A DNA stretch of 64,000 nucleotides, taken from contig NC_085876.1 of assembly GCF_034702125.1 (NCBI RefSeq), forward strand, positions 26,082,481-26,146,480. Direction: 5' to 3'. The translations under genes and the position numbers were made by a program. Each line of letters opens with the position of its first letter. Positions within the stretch are counted from its first letter, which is position 1. The stretch comes from Engraulis encrasicolus (taxonomy: Eukaryota; Chordata; Actinopteri; Clupeiformes; Engraulidae). Under the pieces are notes generated by a model. The model ran no database searches, was not told the DNA's origin, and saw only the letters and a program-made list of their open reading frames with translations. Below are positions 1 through 12,640 of the stretch, piece after piece.

Positions 1-38
1 GTGTGTGTGTGTGTGTGTGTGTGTGCGTACGCGCGTGC
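1..38. repeat. (GT)n microsatellite, cut by window edge
   Basis: Alternating GT runs from the first base and degrades into gtgcgtacgcgcgtgcat. It continues outside the window. Confidence 0.95.
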
Positions 39-169
39 ATGTTTGAGAGAGGGGGGGTGTCGTATTATGCACTTAATCTCTGCTGCACTTTAAGTGGGAT
101 GGGGGGGCTGGGGGGGTCAAGCACTGGTGTCACTTTTACCTCGTTTTGCACTTTACTTGGAAACCTGCT

Positions 170-246
170 ACTACTAAGTATTGTACCCCAAACACAATTT
201 CGTTGCCTTTTTGACAATGACAATAAATTCTTGAATCCTTGAATCC
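170..246 (+). repeat. LINE/SINE-like 3' tail
   Basis: A segment with acaatgacaataaattc followed by two copies of ttgaatcc. This resembles the 3' end of teleost non-LTR elements that finish in short tandem octamers. Only the tail is present; no coding remnant was seen upstream. Confidence 0.45.
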
Positions 247-495
247 TTAACTGCCATGTAGTATAGCCATGCTGTAAGCCTAAGGAATACACCAGGCCCG
301 GGACAAAGTCATCTGAGAGGGCCCCCTACCCAATACATACAATGTAATGCAGATCCAATTCTGGGTCCCCTGTCTCCCAGGGCCCGGGGCAACATACCCC
401 TTTGTCCCCCCCTGTCGGCGGCCCTGGTGGCTCTCATCACAAAGTGACATCCCCAGGGTGTTCCAGCAAGAACAGGATGCTCCTGACACTTACCT

Positions 496-747
496 TTAAA
501 GGGGTATGCCACTATTTTGGGGCTTAATACAGTTAAAATCGTTGGCCAGGGTTTATAAAGGTGGTAAAGTTGTACACGCTACACAGATCCATTGACTTTC
601 ACTAGCTTAGCTACATACTTCCTCTTTTAACTTGTCTTAAAGCAAGACAACGCTTAACATGAAAAATAAGACACTTTACCACCTTTATATACCCCGGCCA
701 ATTATTTGAACTGTATTAAGCCCCAAAATAGTGGCATACCCCTTTAA
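496..747. mobile_element. TTAA-flanked MITE with ~75 bp terminal inverted repeats
   Basis: TTAA at 496-499 and 744-747 bound an element starting AGGGGTATGCCACTATTTTG and ending in its reverse complement. The inverted arms extend about 75 bp with few mismatches and leave a short unique centre around 575-665. The TTAA borders suggest piggyBac-type integration, but the terminus is not the usual CCC form, so the superfamily is inferred. Confidence 0.75.
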
Positions 748-2690
748 CTTGGCAGGAAACCTATTTTCAACCTAGCACAAATCGACTTTCAACTTGGCAG
801 ATACCTACCTTAGTGGCAGTAACCTAGCTTTAACTTGGCAAGAACCCGCCTTAAGCCTGGCAGCGATTTGCCTTCAATGGTATCAACCTACATTCTATTT
901 GGCAGAACAGGCTGTGCCTTCAAGAAATAGAAGCTAAACATAGTGAACTTATGCTGATGACTTAATCTAGTCAACTTGTTTAACTGAGTTAATTGGACAG
1001 AACCAGGTCTATATACAGTATGCACCAGGTTGGGTTGTGGCTACTCCAAGGTCTCTGTCATGTAAGATGTACCTCTTGCTCTGACTTATCATACCCAGAC
1101 AAGTAACTACACTGCATTCTCATCTGAATACCAAACACACTGGTGGAATGGTGACATAATCACTCTATCCGCAAAACACATGCTGTAACTAAATCACACA
1201 CCAATAAAAGAAATGAATGTATGACACTGACAACAACAATGAATTATATGATCATAAGCCAAAGGCAAGACCACAGCAAGATTACTGCAAAATAAGAGGA
1301 TCCAGCCGAGATATAGTCTGGTCCTGACCATCCCATAATACTACCATTTCATTTTGTATTCATAGTGGAGCCAATCCTTTGACGGAAGTACGTAGCATGG
1401 CACGCGAGGCTAGGCGAGACAACCTGTGCCTATGATGCAGCTATCAGTCACTTTAGGCCATGCGTCGCCAGCAAAACACCCGTCTTGAGATCCGATCATT
1501 TGAACACATTTCTGCATCTTGTTGCTTCCGCTGCAACAGTCAAGATCTCTGGTGAGGTCAGCTGCCTGGCATATAGTACAGTACACTTTAATGCCCTTGT
1601 CTGGTTTCCTCAAAATCAGGTTATATTTTATGTCACTGCCTGCTTGATGGAGTTTCTAATTATAGTTATCCATAAATGTCAACTTGGGCCAGCAAGGGAA
1701 GACAAGACAAGATGAGACGAGACACGGCAGGTCAGGGTAATATTAAGCCAAAGATTACATAACACATTTAAGATCCAACCAGATACCAAAACCAAGGCCT
1801 GCTTCTGTTTCATTGCTTCTGTGTTGCATTCTCGAGTAATAGGCTATAGTTGTAAATTCGGCATCTATCAGCTCTGTGGGTATTTTTCATGCCTTATCTT
1901 GGACATAGTGATATTATGTTGGTGGGTAAGCTGTATATTTGGTGATCATGTTGGGACACATGTGTGTGTTTAAAAGTACTATCATTATCTTGAACAAATC
2001 CATTGATGTTCGCCCAGTGTTTCCAGCTGTATGATAATAATGGTTGTGCCATAATTTTGTCCTTTTTACGATCAATGATGTGAAAAAAACGGTGATGTAT
2101 GATCATTTCAGAATTTTCATTCAGTTGCCTTGGTCCGTGCACTGTAGGTGTGGGTGCCGCTAATGGGCGAAAGGTGTTACAGATTCTAAGGGCCCAAGCA
2201 CTGACAGGGGCCCATAAGGGGGCCCAAAATTCCAATATTTCATGGGGCCCAACATTTCTGGTAGCGCCCCTGACTGTAGGTTGTAGGATAGTTCAATATT
2301 TTCTATCTGATAACATGCCAGGCCTGAGCCTGTACCCCAACATGTTGCTACTGTGCTAGCGGGGCAGCCGAACTGTGCAACTCTAAAATCTCCCAACTGC
2401 CCAAAACACACACGGTGGCGATCTGAACCCAAACAGTGGAGAGTGTGTTGTGTTTTGAAGGGCAAAGGGCCACGACGAGGGCCACGCAAGGGACTTGCAG
2501 AGGCTGGTGGTGAGGGGTGGTGGCAGCGGACAACACAAAGCCCGTATTGAGGTCGGCGGGCCAGCGGAGGGAGGGACGGAGGGAGCAGGAGGCCACTTTG
2601 AGCTCTGTGCCGCCCTCTCATCCCTTGTTGAGTGCCGAGCTGTTGAGGTGAAAGAGATGGTGTGTTCACTGTTCACTGTTTACTGTGAGT
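748..2690. other. no gene recognised
   Basis: Short open frames only, without recognisable domains. A GGGGCCC-rich dispersed-repeat-like stretch is seen near 2190-2275. Confidence 0.5.
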
Positions 2691-2938
<248 letters not shown>

Positions 2939-3144
2939 GCCTACGTATGTACATGTATGTAGGCTACTATTTGCGTGTCTGTTTGTGAAAGAGATGGAAA
3001 GAGAGAACAAGACAAGAAGAATGAGAGAGGAGTCCTATGGGTCCGTCCAATAGATGGTGGGGGTTTGTTGACTGTGAGGAGGGCATTGTAGTCTGTTGAT
3101 GGCAATCTGACTCAGTGAACATATGAGCTTTTCTCTCTCTGAAT

Positions 3145-3146
<2 letters not shown>

Positions 3147-3223
<77 letters not shown>

Positions 3224-3298
3224 TACCATCTAAACACACACACACACACACGCACACGCACACACACATGCACACGCACGCACACACACACACACACA
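3147..3298. repeat. (GA)n then (CA)n compound microsatellite
   Basis: About 72 bp of GA is followed after a 17 bp spacer by an interrupted CA tract with CG-containing interruptions. Confidence 0.95.
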
Positions 3299-3770
3299 TT
3301 GCATCTTCCAGACTACTATTCTTCTAAATGACTGATCCTCAACGTTTTTTAACAAGCGCCCCCCCTGACCACATCATAAGCCTGCTCACGGTCCACCTTC
3401 ACCCACCCAACAACCTCATGATAAAGAGGATGAAAACAGCAGCCTGGTGCTTTCCTGTATGCTCTGCATATGTTTTGTATATTTAGGTGTTATGTTTAGG
3501 TACACCATGAAACCTTATTCGTCTACATCTTATTTTGTATTCAAATGAATGAAGTCTATTCTAATGCAGGTGCTTTGTCATTTAGTGTTCTTCTCAATGC
3601 CCCACAATAGCTCTCTATTGCCACCTAGGGGACTGTAGAGCAATGTTGAAACCTCCGTGCAGAGGACTGTTGCAATCCTATAGTATGCTGCCCCCTGGTG
3701 GAAATGACTGAACACCACAAATACTTTGAGACATGCAAATTTGAAGCTCTGTTCATCTATCTCTATGCCC

Positions 3771-4765
<995 letters not shown>

Positions 4766-4768
4766 GAT

Positions 4769-4905
4769 AGGCCCTGCCGTGGCCAAACGGTAGGGCACTC
4801 GTCTACTATGTGGCTGACCCGTGTCCCCGTCTCTCTCTCTCCCCACTCGTTTCCTGTCACCACCTTCACTGTCTTATCTTAAATAAAGTCAAAAAGACCA
4901 AAAAA
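4769..4905 (+). mobile_element. tRNA-derived SINE
   Basis: Starts ggccctgccgtggccaaac ggtagggcac, an A-box-like head shared with copies at 29587, 55303 and 55927 (reverse), and ends with a CT-rich body (gtttcctgtcacc) and an aataaagtcaaaaagacc tail. Confidence 0.75.
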
Positions 4906-5533
4906 TAAAGTGCAAAACAAAACAAACATTTTTTGCAGATAACTGGTATTTCAAAATAATGTATCCTACCCTCTATGGCAGAATGCACCATAAAGGATAT
5001 GTACTGTACCCTTTTTGGCACCAATGACCTGAAAGGAGTATTGTGTAGATGTAGAATATTATAAACCCATTGAGTGTGTATTTATTGTTCTGTGTAGGCC
5101 TACAGATTTAGTTAAAATGTAATGTCTCATGTAAATGTAAAGTCCAAAGCACTTTTCTTGTCCAAAATGTTAAAAAAGCTTTTTCTAAGCATGGCAACAT
5201 GGCTATTTTTTAAGTTAACAAGTCCGACAGGCCGACAAAGATGCATCCACTTGTTGCTTATTCAGGAGTAATGGAGGAAACGAGATACCCAATTTGTCCA
5301 TTGTTTCCTAGGGATGTCACCATCCAGTAGTAGAAGAAAAGCACAAATATGAAGAGAGTAACACAAAAAATGGCAGCGAAGATCGTGTTTTGGCCGATTT
5401 AAAGAATGTGTTTCGGGAGAACAGACCTATAGACGGACATACCCTCTTATAGAGATGCAAGGACGCATCTAAAAACATGAGGGCAGAGACCCACGCCTAG
5501 CGGCGCAGAGCCTTCTTTCCTGAATTCCCATGT

Positions 5534-5899
5534 TTAAAGGGACACTGTGCAGGAAATGGTCAAAAAAGGTACTGCAACTATGCTGCTCATTGAAACTGGG
5601 CTGCCTATTGCCAAATTTGATCTTTACATGAACATTTACTAAATATTAAACAAATATTTTCTAGTATGGTCCAAGTACAGTCATTTTTGCAGCTAAAATG
5701 GCTATTTTTGGAAATTCAAAATGACGGACCATGAAGAAGATCCCTCTTCTCATGTATGAAAAATGCAATTTTTCCAGTCATAATGAATACTTAGAATTTG
5801 ATGCTGGTTGTAAGTATTCATGAAAAAGGTAACATTAGTGAATGGGCAGCATGAGTTCTGGAAATAAACAACTAAAAATCTCACACAGTGTCCCTTTAA
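5534..5899. mobile_element. TTAA-flanked MITE, AGGGACACTGTG family, copy 1
   Basis: TTAA at 5534-5537 and 5896-5899 bound an element with ends AGGGACACTGTG. A second copy, interrupted by another element, is at 29755-30956, and the shared interior (for example atttttggaaattcaaaatg) shows they are one family. Comparison with copy 2 gives the uninterrupted structure. Confidence 0.85.
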
Positions 5900-6069
5900 A
5901 TAAAGGCTTTTTAACATTTTTGGACATGAAGAGTGCCTTGGACTCCCCTTTTTGATGAGACGTTGTGCCCCCCCCCCACACACACACACCAAAGAGCACC
6001 TTCAAAATATTTTTTCAACAGTTCCTGAGCACTTTGAGTTTGAGTTTTTCTCCATTACCTAAAATTTAG

Positions 6070-6590
6070 CAGAGATGGAAAGCGTACTAAAATATTGTAG
6101 GCCTACTCAAGTACAAGTACTTTTACTCTGTTGAAAATGTACTCAAGTACGAGTAAATTTACCAGTCAAAAAATCAAGTAAAAAGTAAATAATTTAAAAT
6201 GTATTTGAGTAAAAGTAAAAAGTTACTTTTTAACAATCAGCGTCTTCTGCCTCTAGATGTGCAAGGGGTGCACTGGGTTAGAGGAAGAACAGCTGTGTTG
6301 ATCTCCTCTGAGTTAAGTGAATCTCCATCGTCAGCCTCGATGTCAGCCATCAGCATTTGTCTTTATAATCTTTATCATCTTTATAAACTAGGCTAGAATT
6401 CTAGTTTTTTTTAACTCAGTAACGCTTGTGCTGTAAAATGTACCGAAGTACATTACTCGAAAGAAAATGTACTCAAGTAAAAGTAAAATTACAAATTTTA
6501 AAAAGTAGTTTAAAAAGTACAAGTACACAAAAAAGCTACTCAATTACAGTAGCGCGAGTAAAGTAATTAGTTACTTTCCACCTCTAAAAT
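6070..6590. mobile_element. MITE rich in ACTCAAGTA/AGTAAAAGTA
   Basis: Ends agagatggaaagcgtact and agttactttccacctct are imperfect inverted repeats, and the body is full of (c)aagtac and agtaaaagta words in both orientations. A partial relative is at 54440-54590. Superfamily not established. Confidence 0.6.
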
Positions 6591-7120
6591 TTAGTATAGA
6601 CTGCAAATTGGCTTCCAAACACATTCTACATGTGTGACTACATAGGCCTAGATATACTACTTGCTCTTCCTATTGAGAAAGTGAATAGTAGGCTAGCATC
6701 TCCATTGTAATCCTCAATGGGGATTAGCATAGCCTAGGCTGTGTATGGCCGTTTTCTCATCCTGGCATAGACACACACTACTGTGTCTGAGCCCATGAGC
6801 CCTTGGCCTCAATAGTGCTCCTGAGTTCAGGCAGTGCAGACAGAGTACAGACACCTTGCCCTGCCAAAGCTGTCTATTCCTCGTCTGGCTACTGAGCGGA
6901 CCTTTGTGCAGCGTCAGAGGACGTACGGTATGGGCTGGCCCTGTCTATTACTGTATGCACCATCAGGGGTGTCGCTCAGGGGGGGTAAAGGGTGACTGAG
7001 TTATCAGGTCATCATGTATATAGTGTCTGACTCATAGGTAAGTGATTCTCGAGGGGTTCCAAGCGGGCATTGAAATCATTTTCGAAAAATCTAAATTGAA
7101 TTTGTTGCTGCTGTTGTTTT

Positions 7121-7452
7121 TGTGGATTCATTTGAGTTGTGTTATGTTGTGGTGTTTGTGTTGTGTTGTGTTGTGTTGTGTGGAAAGGTTGTCGAGCGGA
7201 GAGTGTCCTGGTAGATTGACTGACGATAGGCAACGTTCTGGGGGGCTTTGATAACTGTAAAATAATTATATGACGCTGTACCCAGAGCGAAAGGACAGAG
7301 TCAAAGCTTTATTCAACACACACACACACACACACACACACAATGTTGTTAGAGAAACTTAATATGATATTCCTTTCTTCCTCTTTTGAAAGTCACTTTG
7401 GTTATAAAGCGTCTGCCAAATGCAATGTAATGTAATGTAATGTAATGCAATG
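7121..7452. repeat. cluster of short tandem repeats: (TTGTG)n, (CA)n, (TAATG)n
   Basis: TTGTG-type repeats at about 7135-7180, a short CA tract at 7316-7342, and TAATG pentamers at about 7424-7446 after 'gcgtctgccaaatgcaatg', a common teleost interspersed-repeat tail. Confidence 0.8.
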
Positions 7453-7863
7453 TTTATTGGCGCAGAGATGGGGAGATGGGCCCCAAACAGTTGTGAAAAT
7501 GTCAAGTGGGCCACAAGTTGGGATAGGTTGGGAATCCCTGATGTAGGTATATATGTCTGGGGGGTGGTTCCATTGGAGCTGACTGTCCATAGGGCCCACA
7601 CTTTGCTGCTATGCCCCTGTGCACTATGCACACTACTATCACTGAACACAAAGTACATTGTATTGCATGATGCACTATAATCCATCATGAGTATAGGACT
7701 TCTTTTCGGAGCTTGAAGGTGGTTTCATCTTTCACCCCACAACTCCACCTCCAGGGATTCATAGATGTAGTTCCAGGTTAGAGTATTTGTAGAAGGAGGT
7801 GACAATGAGCAAACAACATGTTTTATTCACATGAATGTAACATTGGTATGAAAAAGTAGGCCA

Positions 7864-8055
7864 AGGGGCGCTGTTGCGCAGCGCGCTAAGCCCCCCACAT
7901 TTGGGCTTACATTGCCCACGGGGACCCCGGTTCGAATCTGACCGGAGTCATTTCCTGGCCCTGCCCCATCTCTCTCTCCCAATCACTTCCTGTCTATTCT
8001 CACACTGTCCTGTAATAATAAATGCCAAAAAGCCCCCAAAAAATTACTTTTTAAA
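7864..8055 (+). mobile_element. tRNA-derived SINE, second subfamily
   Basis: Head ggggcgctgttgcgcagcgc, a B-box-like ggttcgaatctgac, the same CT-rich body as the other SINEs here (cacttcctgtctattctc) and an aataaatgccaaaaagcc tail. A reverse-strand relative lies at 55033-55150. Confidence 0.75.
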
Positions 8056-8511
8056 AAAAGAGAAAAAGTAGGCCACAGTGCACCGTGCAAGTATGCGGTG
8101 CACATTTGGATGTCCTAGCATGATGGTGTAGTATAGGTGGCCCTCCATTTTCTTCCTACTGATACAGGATTTGAACCAGCAGCAACGTTCAGATCTCAAG
8201 ATTACTTAACCCATAAGGTAGCTCTTAGAAAAAATACTAGTAGGCATGTTTTGAAAAGCTGTTGAAAAAATTACTCAACATGTCTTCTGAAATACACAGT
8301 AATACACACACAGTCCACAAAGAAACTAATTTTAGTGCACACTTAGTGTGTGACGAGTACTGCAAACCACTGACTACAACACTTATCTCTGGTTTACTAA
8401 ACATTGTACACTCTGAGGAGCAGTACTGCACTAGCCTGATTATCATCGACTTTCAAATCTCTTTGAGACTTGGTCTGACCTAGAAGCATAACAATTAACG
8501 TTTCTCAAATG

Positions 8512-8765
8512 GCATTGTTGACCCACCTTCCTTCGTTTGTGACTGGTCAAGGCCAGAAAAGGCTGTGCCGAAGTTTAAACCAAACATTTTCTTAGTCCCA
8601 ATAGAATTTCTCAGCTTAAACCATGTCACTGTTTTGAACGTGCCTCTACCCAGGGCTGTTAGAGCTGCTCAAAGTTGATTGCTTCCTGACAAAGTGGGAG
8701 TTCCCGAGTTCTCCGGAGCTCAGAAAGTACTTGCACTGCTCTTGACCTGGGCTGTGTTTAAGACT
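8512..8765 (-). repeat. dispersed repeat, inverted relative at 63285-63545
   Basis: The stretch with aaggccagaaaaggctgtgc, gtttaaaccaaacattttc and ttctccggagctcagaaag matches, in opposite orientation, 63285-63545. Function and class unknown. Confidence 0.7.
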
Positions 8766-10045
8766 AAGTAGTACCTAAGTATGAGGTGCCACCCGCAGGC
8801 AATATCTCAGAAATACAGTAGGTGTCAAATCATCACCAGCACTCTCAAGTCTCACTCTTTGAGAGTGTGACACACGCATCTGAGCGAGTTCACAGTCTCA
8901 CACTCCACACATGGTATTTCACACTCTGAAGTTTTGATAACTTATACAATCGGCGCTCATTAATTCATCCAACCTATCCACAGACTCGTTAGAAATCGTT
9001 AACAGCGTTTCTGTGTTCAGACTAGCTACCACGCTATTCAGCCAATCAGAAAATAGATTGTTCGGTTGTCGGGCAGATCAGAGCAGTGGATCAGAGTTTC
9101 ATCCAATAGCGCGCGCAGCAGAGTTCAGAGAGAACTGTAAAATTTACGAATTGCAAGTAGGCGAACTGGAGACGCAGGAGCCAGGACCATCAGGTGATAA
9201 CTTCATACAGGTGAAAATATGAGACTTGTATTAGTTAGGCTACTGTTTTTACTCCTTATACCAATATTTCCAGCCCATGTAGCCTTGACAGGGACGTTAA
9301 AAGAGAGCAACAATGCTAGCTAGGCTATAACCCCAGCTGATTGTTTGATGATCATCCCTCCCAAACATGATTGAACGTGGAGACAAGAGGAGTGGGAGGT
9401 GGTCAAATATTAGACAGACTGGAGAGAATGGAGGAATGCAGAGGTAGTGGTAGAAGAGAGGGCAAGTAGGCTAAAGAAGTCAGGGGCAACCAATAGGCCT
9501 AGTGCTGGAGATATCATGGTATTGAATGAAAAGGAGTATTATTTGGGCCTGATGCCTAAAAAAAGTGATTGGATTTTATTTTAATTTGGGCTGATCATGT
9601 CAATGCACAATAAAGAACATATGCCTACAGGTAGCCTATTTCAGGCTATCCCCCTCAATGAAAATGGTCAAAAATCACCTCCCTATAAAATATACATCCC
9701 TTCTTCACATTGTGTTAAAATTGCACTTTCAACAACTACATTTTCAAAATTTTCTCGGGGGAGAAACCCCCAAACCACCAATAATTAGAATCAATCTCTG
9801 ACCATCCCCAGCTGCTTATAGGCTATTTTACAACTCGAGCACTGGTTAGGATTAAGCATATTGAATACATAGTGTATTTGGTCTAATCAAACTTTTTAAC
9901 TAGCTGGGTTGAAGGGAAACCTAGTGTCGATAGGTCGATGGGTGATGATGGGTCGATGCCCCCCCATTTATTTATTTATTTATTTATTTATCTAAATCTC
10001 ACTCCAAACAATCTTCAAAACTTGAGAGCCCTGTCATCACTAAAA
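8766..10045. other. no gene recognised
   Basis: Only short frames without recognisable domains. A (TTTA)n run lies at 9966-9992. Confidence 0.45.
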
Positions 10046-10053
10046 GTTTAAAC

Positions 10054-10509
10054 TAGAGATGTACAGGATCCAAGATCCGGTTCCGGATCCGGCAGGATAA
10101 TAGGGTTTTTCAGGCTATCCGGATCCGGCAGGATCTTAAGCAGTGGATCCGGTATCCGGCAGTTACCTAAAAATCAGGATCTGGGGCATCTCTACTTTTT
10201 ACGTAGCCTAGACTTTTCAGTCAGTCCTTCACAACCCTAATCACTGCATGGAGTGAAAGCCCTTTGGAAGCGTCCATTGAAGGCAGTGGCAGTAAGCCAA
10301 TGAGTCTTAAAAATAGTTTGCGCCAAAGTAATAAAAAGGGCCTACGTGTGCGAGTTGGCTATGTGTTTCAACCACTGACGTGTATAGTATACTATACACG
10401 TCAGTGGTTTCAACCCTTTTGTAGGATCCGGTTCCGGATCCGGCAGGATCTTAAGCAGTGGATCCGGTATCCGGCAGGATCCTAAAAATCAGGATCCGGT
10501 GCATCTCTA
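10054..10509. mobile_element. hAT-like non-autonomous element rich in ATCCGG
   Basis: Termini TAGAGATGTACAGGATCC (left) and the reverse complement of TAGAGATGCACCGGATCC (right). Flanking 8-mers gtttaaac (10046-10053) and gtttatac (10510-10517) match at 7 of 8 bases, as expected for a hAT target duplication. Both ends carry repeated ATCCGGCAGGAT words, and the interior holds a perfect 40 bp palindrome near 10368-10407. Confidence 0.75.
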
Positions 10510-10536
10510 GTTTATACATACAGTATGTGCAAGCAT

Positions 10537-10542
10537 TTTATT
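10537..10542 (-). promoter_or_regulatory. candidate poly(A) signal for the opsin-like gene
   Basis: AATAAA on the minus strand, about 210 nt past the stop of the opsin-like frame. Position is suitable; nothing in the sequence confirms its use. Confidence 0.3.
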
Positions 10543-10753
10543 TGCATGTGCGAGAAAAATACTTCATTTAGGCCTAGTACTGCACTGCGTCAAGTCACCT
10601 TTGAGTATAGCCAGGGTCATATCCCAACTCTACCCAAACTCTCTCTCCTATCTCCTAAACTCATTTCCTGTCCCGCGTCTCAGTTTTCTGTTATAATAAA
10701 GGCAAAGGTACCCAAAAGAAATGTAAGGAACACTGTACATTCATAGAAAATCA

Positions 10754-11062
10754 TCAAGCCGATAAGGCATTTTCAGTTGACATTGTCGCCGTGAACGCCT
10801 CGTGGCCGAACTTAGGCGAGTTTTCTGGTGATGCCACGCCCCGGCAAACGTCAGCGGCCAGCTTCCTGGCATTGCTGCGGAACTGCGAACTCATGAAGTA
10901 GAGGATGATGGGATTGTAGGCGGAGGCGCTGTTGGCGAAGAGGGTGGGGAGGAGGGAGACCACGGGCGGCAGCGGAGACGTGGGGTTGAAGACCAGCCAG
11001 AAGCTGGTGGCGGCGTACGGAGTCCAGGCCATCAGGAAGCCAGCACTCATCACCACAGCCAC
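10754..11062 (-). CDS. opsin-family GPCR, coding exon 4 (terminal; TM6-TM7 and tail)
   Basis: Last exon of a 333-residue opsin-family receptor; order on the minus strand is 21816-21744, 14069-13782, 12510-12179, 11062-10754, with phases matching at all three junctions. This exon follows a cccatcag acceptor and encodes residues 232-333: TM6 with W244-T-P246, TM7 and a cytoplasmic tail. In TM7 the opsin landmark Ala-Lys-(S/T) reads FANSASAYNP, so N275 (codon AAC, 10931-10933) occupies the retinal Schiff-base lysine position (bovine 296). NPxxY reads NPIIL. Closest family, from memory, is the Opn5-related non-visual opsin group of fish; the exact orthologue is uncertain. Without the lysine it should not bind retinal covalently, so photoreception cannot be assumed. 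Confidence 0.88.
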   Translation of the reverse strand: MAVVMSAGFLMAWTPYAATSFWLVFNPTSPLPPVVSLLPTLFANSASAYNPIILYFMSSQFRSNARKLAADVCRGVASPENSPKFGHEAFTATMSTENALSA

Positions 11063-11147
11063 CTGATGGGGAGGGAAAATAAGTGATGAGTGGAGGTGTA
11101 AAACGCACACCAGAAAAAGAAGTGCTGGCAACCAGTAAAACACTTGC

Positions 11148-11335
11148 AGGAGGAGAGAAGTGCCGCACACTATTGAGTTGTAAAAACAAGTTTTTAATGT
11201 GACAATGTTTCGGCCTGTCGGCCTGTCATGCCTTCCTCACAGTGACACAGACCTGAGGAAGGTCGACAGGCCGATACGTTGTCACATTAAAAACTTGTTT
11301 ATACAACTTGAGAGTGTGTGGCACTTCCCTCCTCC
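11148..11335. mobile_element. palindromic repeat fragment in opsin intron 3
   Basis: Two inverted arms (about 11148-11225 and 11262-11335) share aagtgccgcacac / ttaatgtgacaa and gcctgtcg around a short centre with cttcctcacagtg. The wording (tttcggcctgtcggcctg) resembles the 3' region of Penelope-like elements such as the one at 61.8-63.1 kb, but no coding part is present. Confidence 0.55.
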
Positions 11336-11489
11336 TGAGAGGGAAAATAAGTTTTATCAAATATTTCATCAAAAAAATGATCATCAAAAAATATTGCATT
11401 ACATTAAAAAACTACAAATGCAGTTCAAGAGTGCAGACCATATCAAAACCCACCTAGTTTTATGACTTCATCAATTTGATTTCCCGTTG

Positions 11490-12140
11490 CTTTTACTTAA
11501 CACTACATCCAAAGCGACTTACAATCGAGGATAAAATCATAGCCAGCATCATTAGCAGATTCAAAGCACCATGGCATGAGTGGAACGCTGTTGTACAGCA
11601 AGTCAGGTGTTCCTGTGCCGTTCGCCACTCGGAGTCGGGACTGGAACCCGCCACCTCCTAATCAACGCATCAGTTTGGGCAAGGGAATCACAGCACGATA
11701 CCGCTGAGCTAAAGGGCCTGTCTGATAGCTCAGCAGTACCGATAATTTATGAGGCTTCGGGAGGGAGGTTTACTAAAGTTCCACGACCACACTGTAGTTG
11801 TTGGCCTCCAACATTGAAGACTTGCTGTTATGTTACATTACACTTATCTGACACGTTTATCCAATGACTTACAGGTATTTAGGTTCAAGTACATTGTATT
11901 GGTTACAGTCCCTGGAGCAAACTGTGGTTTTGGTGCCTTGCTCAAGGACACTTAAGACATGTATAAAGGTGCTGAAAAGGGTAGGATTTGAACCTGCAAC
12001 CCTCTGATTAAAACCCAGAGTTATTGAGCCATTGCTGCTCAAAGGTTTCCCCAACAACATTGCAGTGCCATATCACATTATACTACACTTAGCTGACACT
12101 TTTTTATCCAAAGAAACTTACAGCAAATTTCTAACACTTA
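11490..12140. repeat. dispersed repeats in opsin intron 3
   Basis: Three related pieces carry the teleost word tatccaaagcgacttaca or variants (about 11505-11540, 11828-11880, 12069-12130), and the middle one continues to about 12050 with a gcaaccctctg segment. They look like separate insertions of one interspersed family. No coding content. Confidence 0.5.
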
Positions 12141-12178
12141 ATGGGATATGCTCCATTACTCATTCAGTCCTCACTTAC

Positions 12179-12510
12179 CCAGACGGCTCTCTGCACCATG
12201 TGGATCTTGCGGGACAGCCTCCTGCAGTGCAGCATCTTGCGGTACTGCCAGCTGAGGCGGCAGGCGATGCAGGAGTAGCAGGTCACGATGACCAGGGCAG
12301 GCACCCCCAGCAGGACGGCAAAGACGCTGAAGATGAAGGACAGGCCCCCGCTACCCTCCCGCAGCTGCCCCCAGGCCAGCGTGCACGACAGGCCATGCGG
12401 CTCCGGGCCGTACTGCCCCCAGCCCACTAGGGGCAGTAGAGACCACAGCAGCGAGTGGAGCCAGATGAAGGTGATGATGATGAACATCAGCTTCCTGGTC
12501 AAATACTTTT
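12179..12510 (-). CDS. opsin-family GPCR, coding exon 3 (TM4-TM5, ICL3)
   Basis: Encodes residues 121-231. The acceptor is ttctag at 12511-12514 and the donor is TGG|gtaagt. TM4 is followed by an opsin-type second extracellular loop, GWGQYGPEPHGLSCTLAW, with E157 at the position of bovine E181 (the alternative counterion) and C163 as the disulfide cysteine. TM5 contains the expected proline (P191). The basic third intracellular loop (YRKMLHCRRLSRK) precedes the next junction. This exon gives the strongest opsin identification because the W-G-x-Y-x-P-E loop pattern is typical of the family. Confidence 0.9.
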
Positions 12511-12640
12511 CTAGAATAGAACAGAATAGAAGTAGAAATCAAAATAGAATAGAATAGAACAGAATTTAATAGAATACAATAGAATAGAATAGAATAGAAC
12601 AGAATTTAATAGAATACAATAGAATAGAATAGAATATTTT
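12511..12640. repeat. (TAGAA)n pentanucleotide tract at opsin exon 3 acceptor
   Basis: Imperfect AGAATAGAAT-type repeats. Read on the minus strand the tract is (TTCTA)n and runs directly into the ctag that serves as the splice acceptor of exon 3. Confidence 0.9.

Noticed and set aside
2160..2669. 169-codon minus-strand frame
   Set aside because: Low-complexity Ser/Pro composition, no domain, no splice logic; overlaps dispersed repeats.
4769..4850. tRNA gene (also at 7.9, 29.6, 55.3 and 56.0 kb)
   Set aside because: A/B-box-like words occur, but a full cloverleaf could not be drawn and each is followed by the same SINE body and tail.
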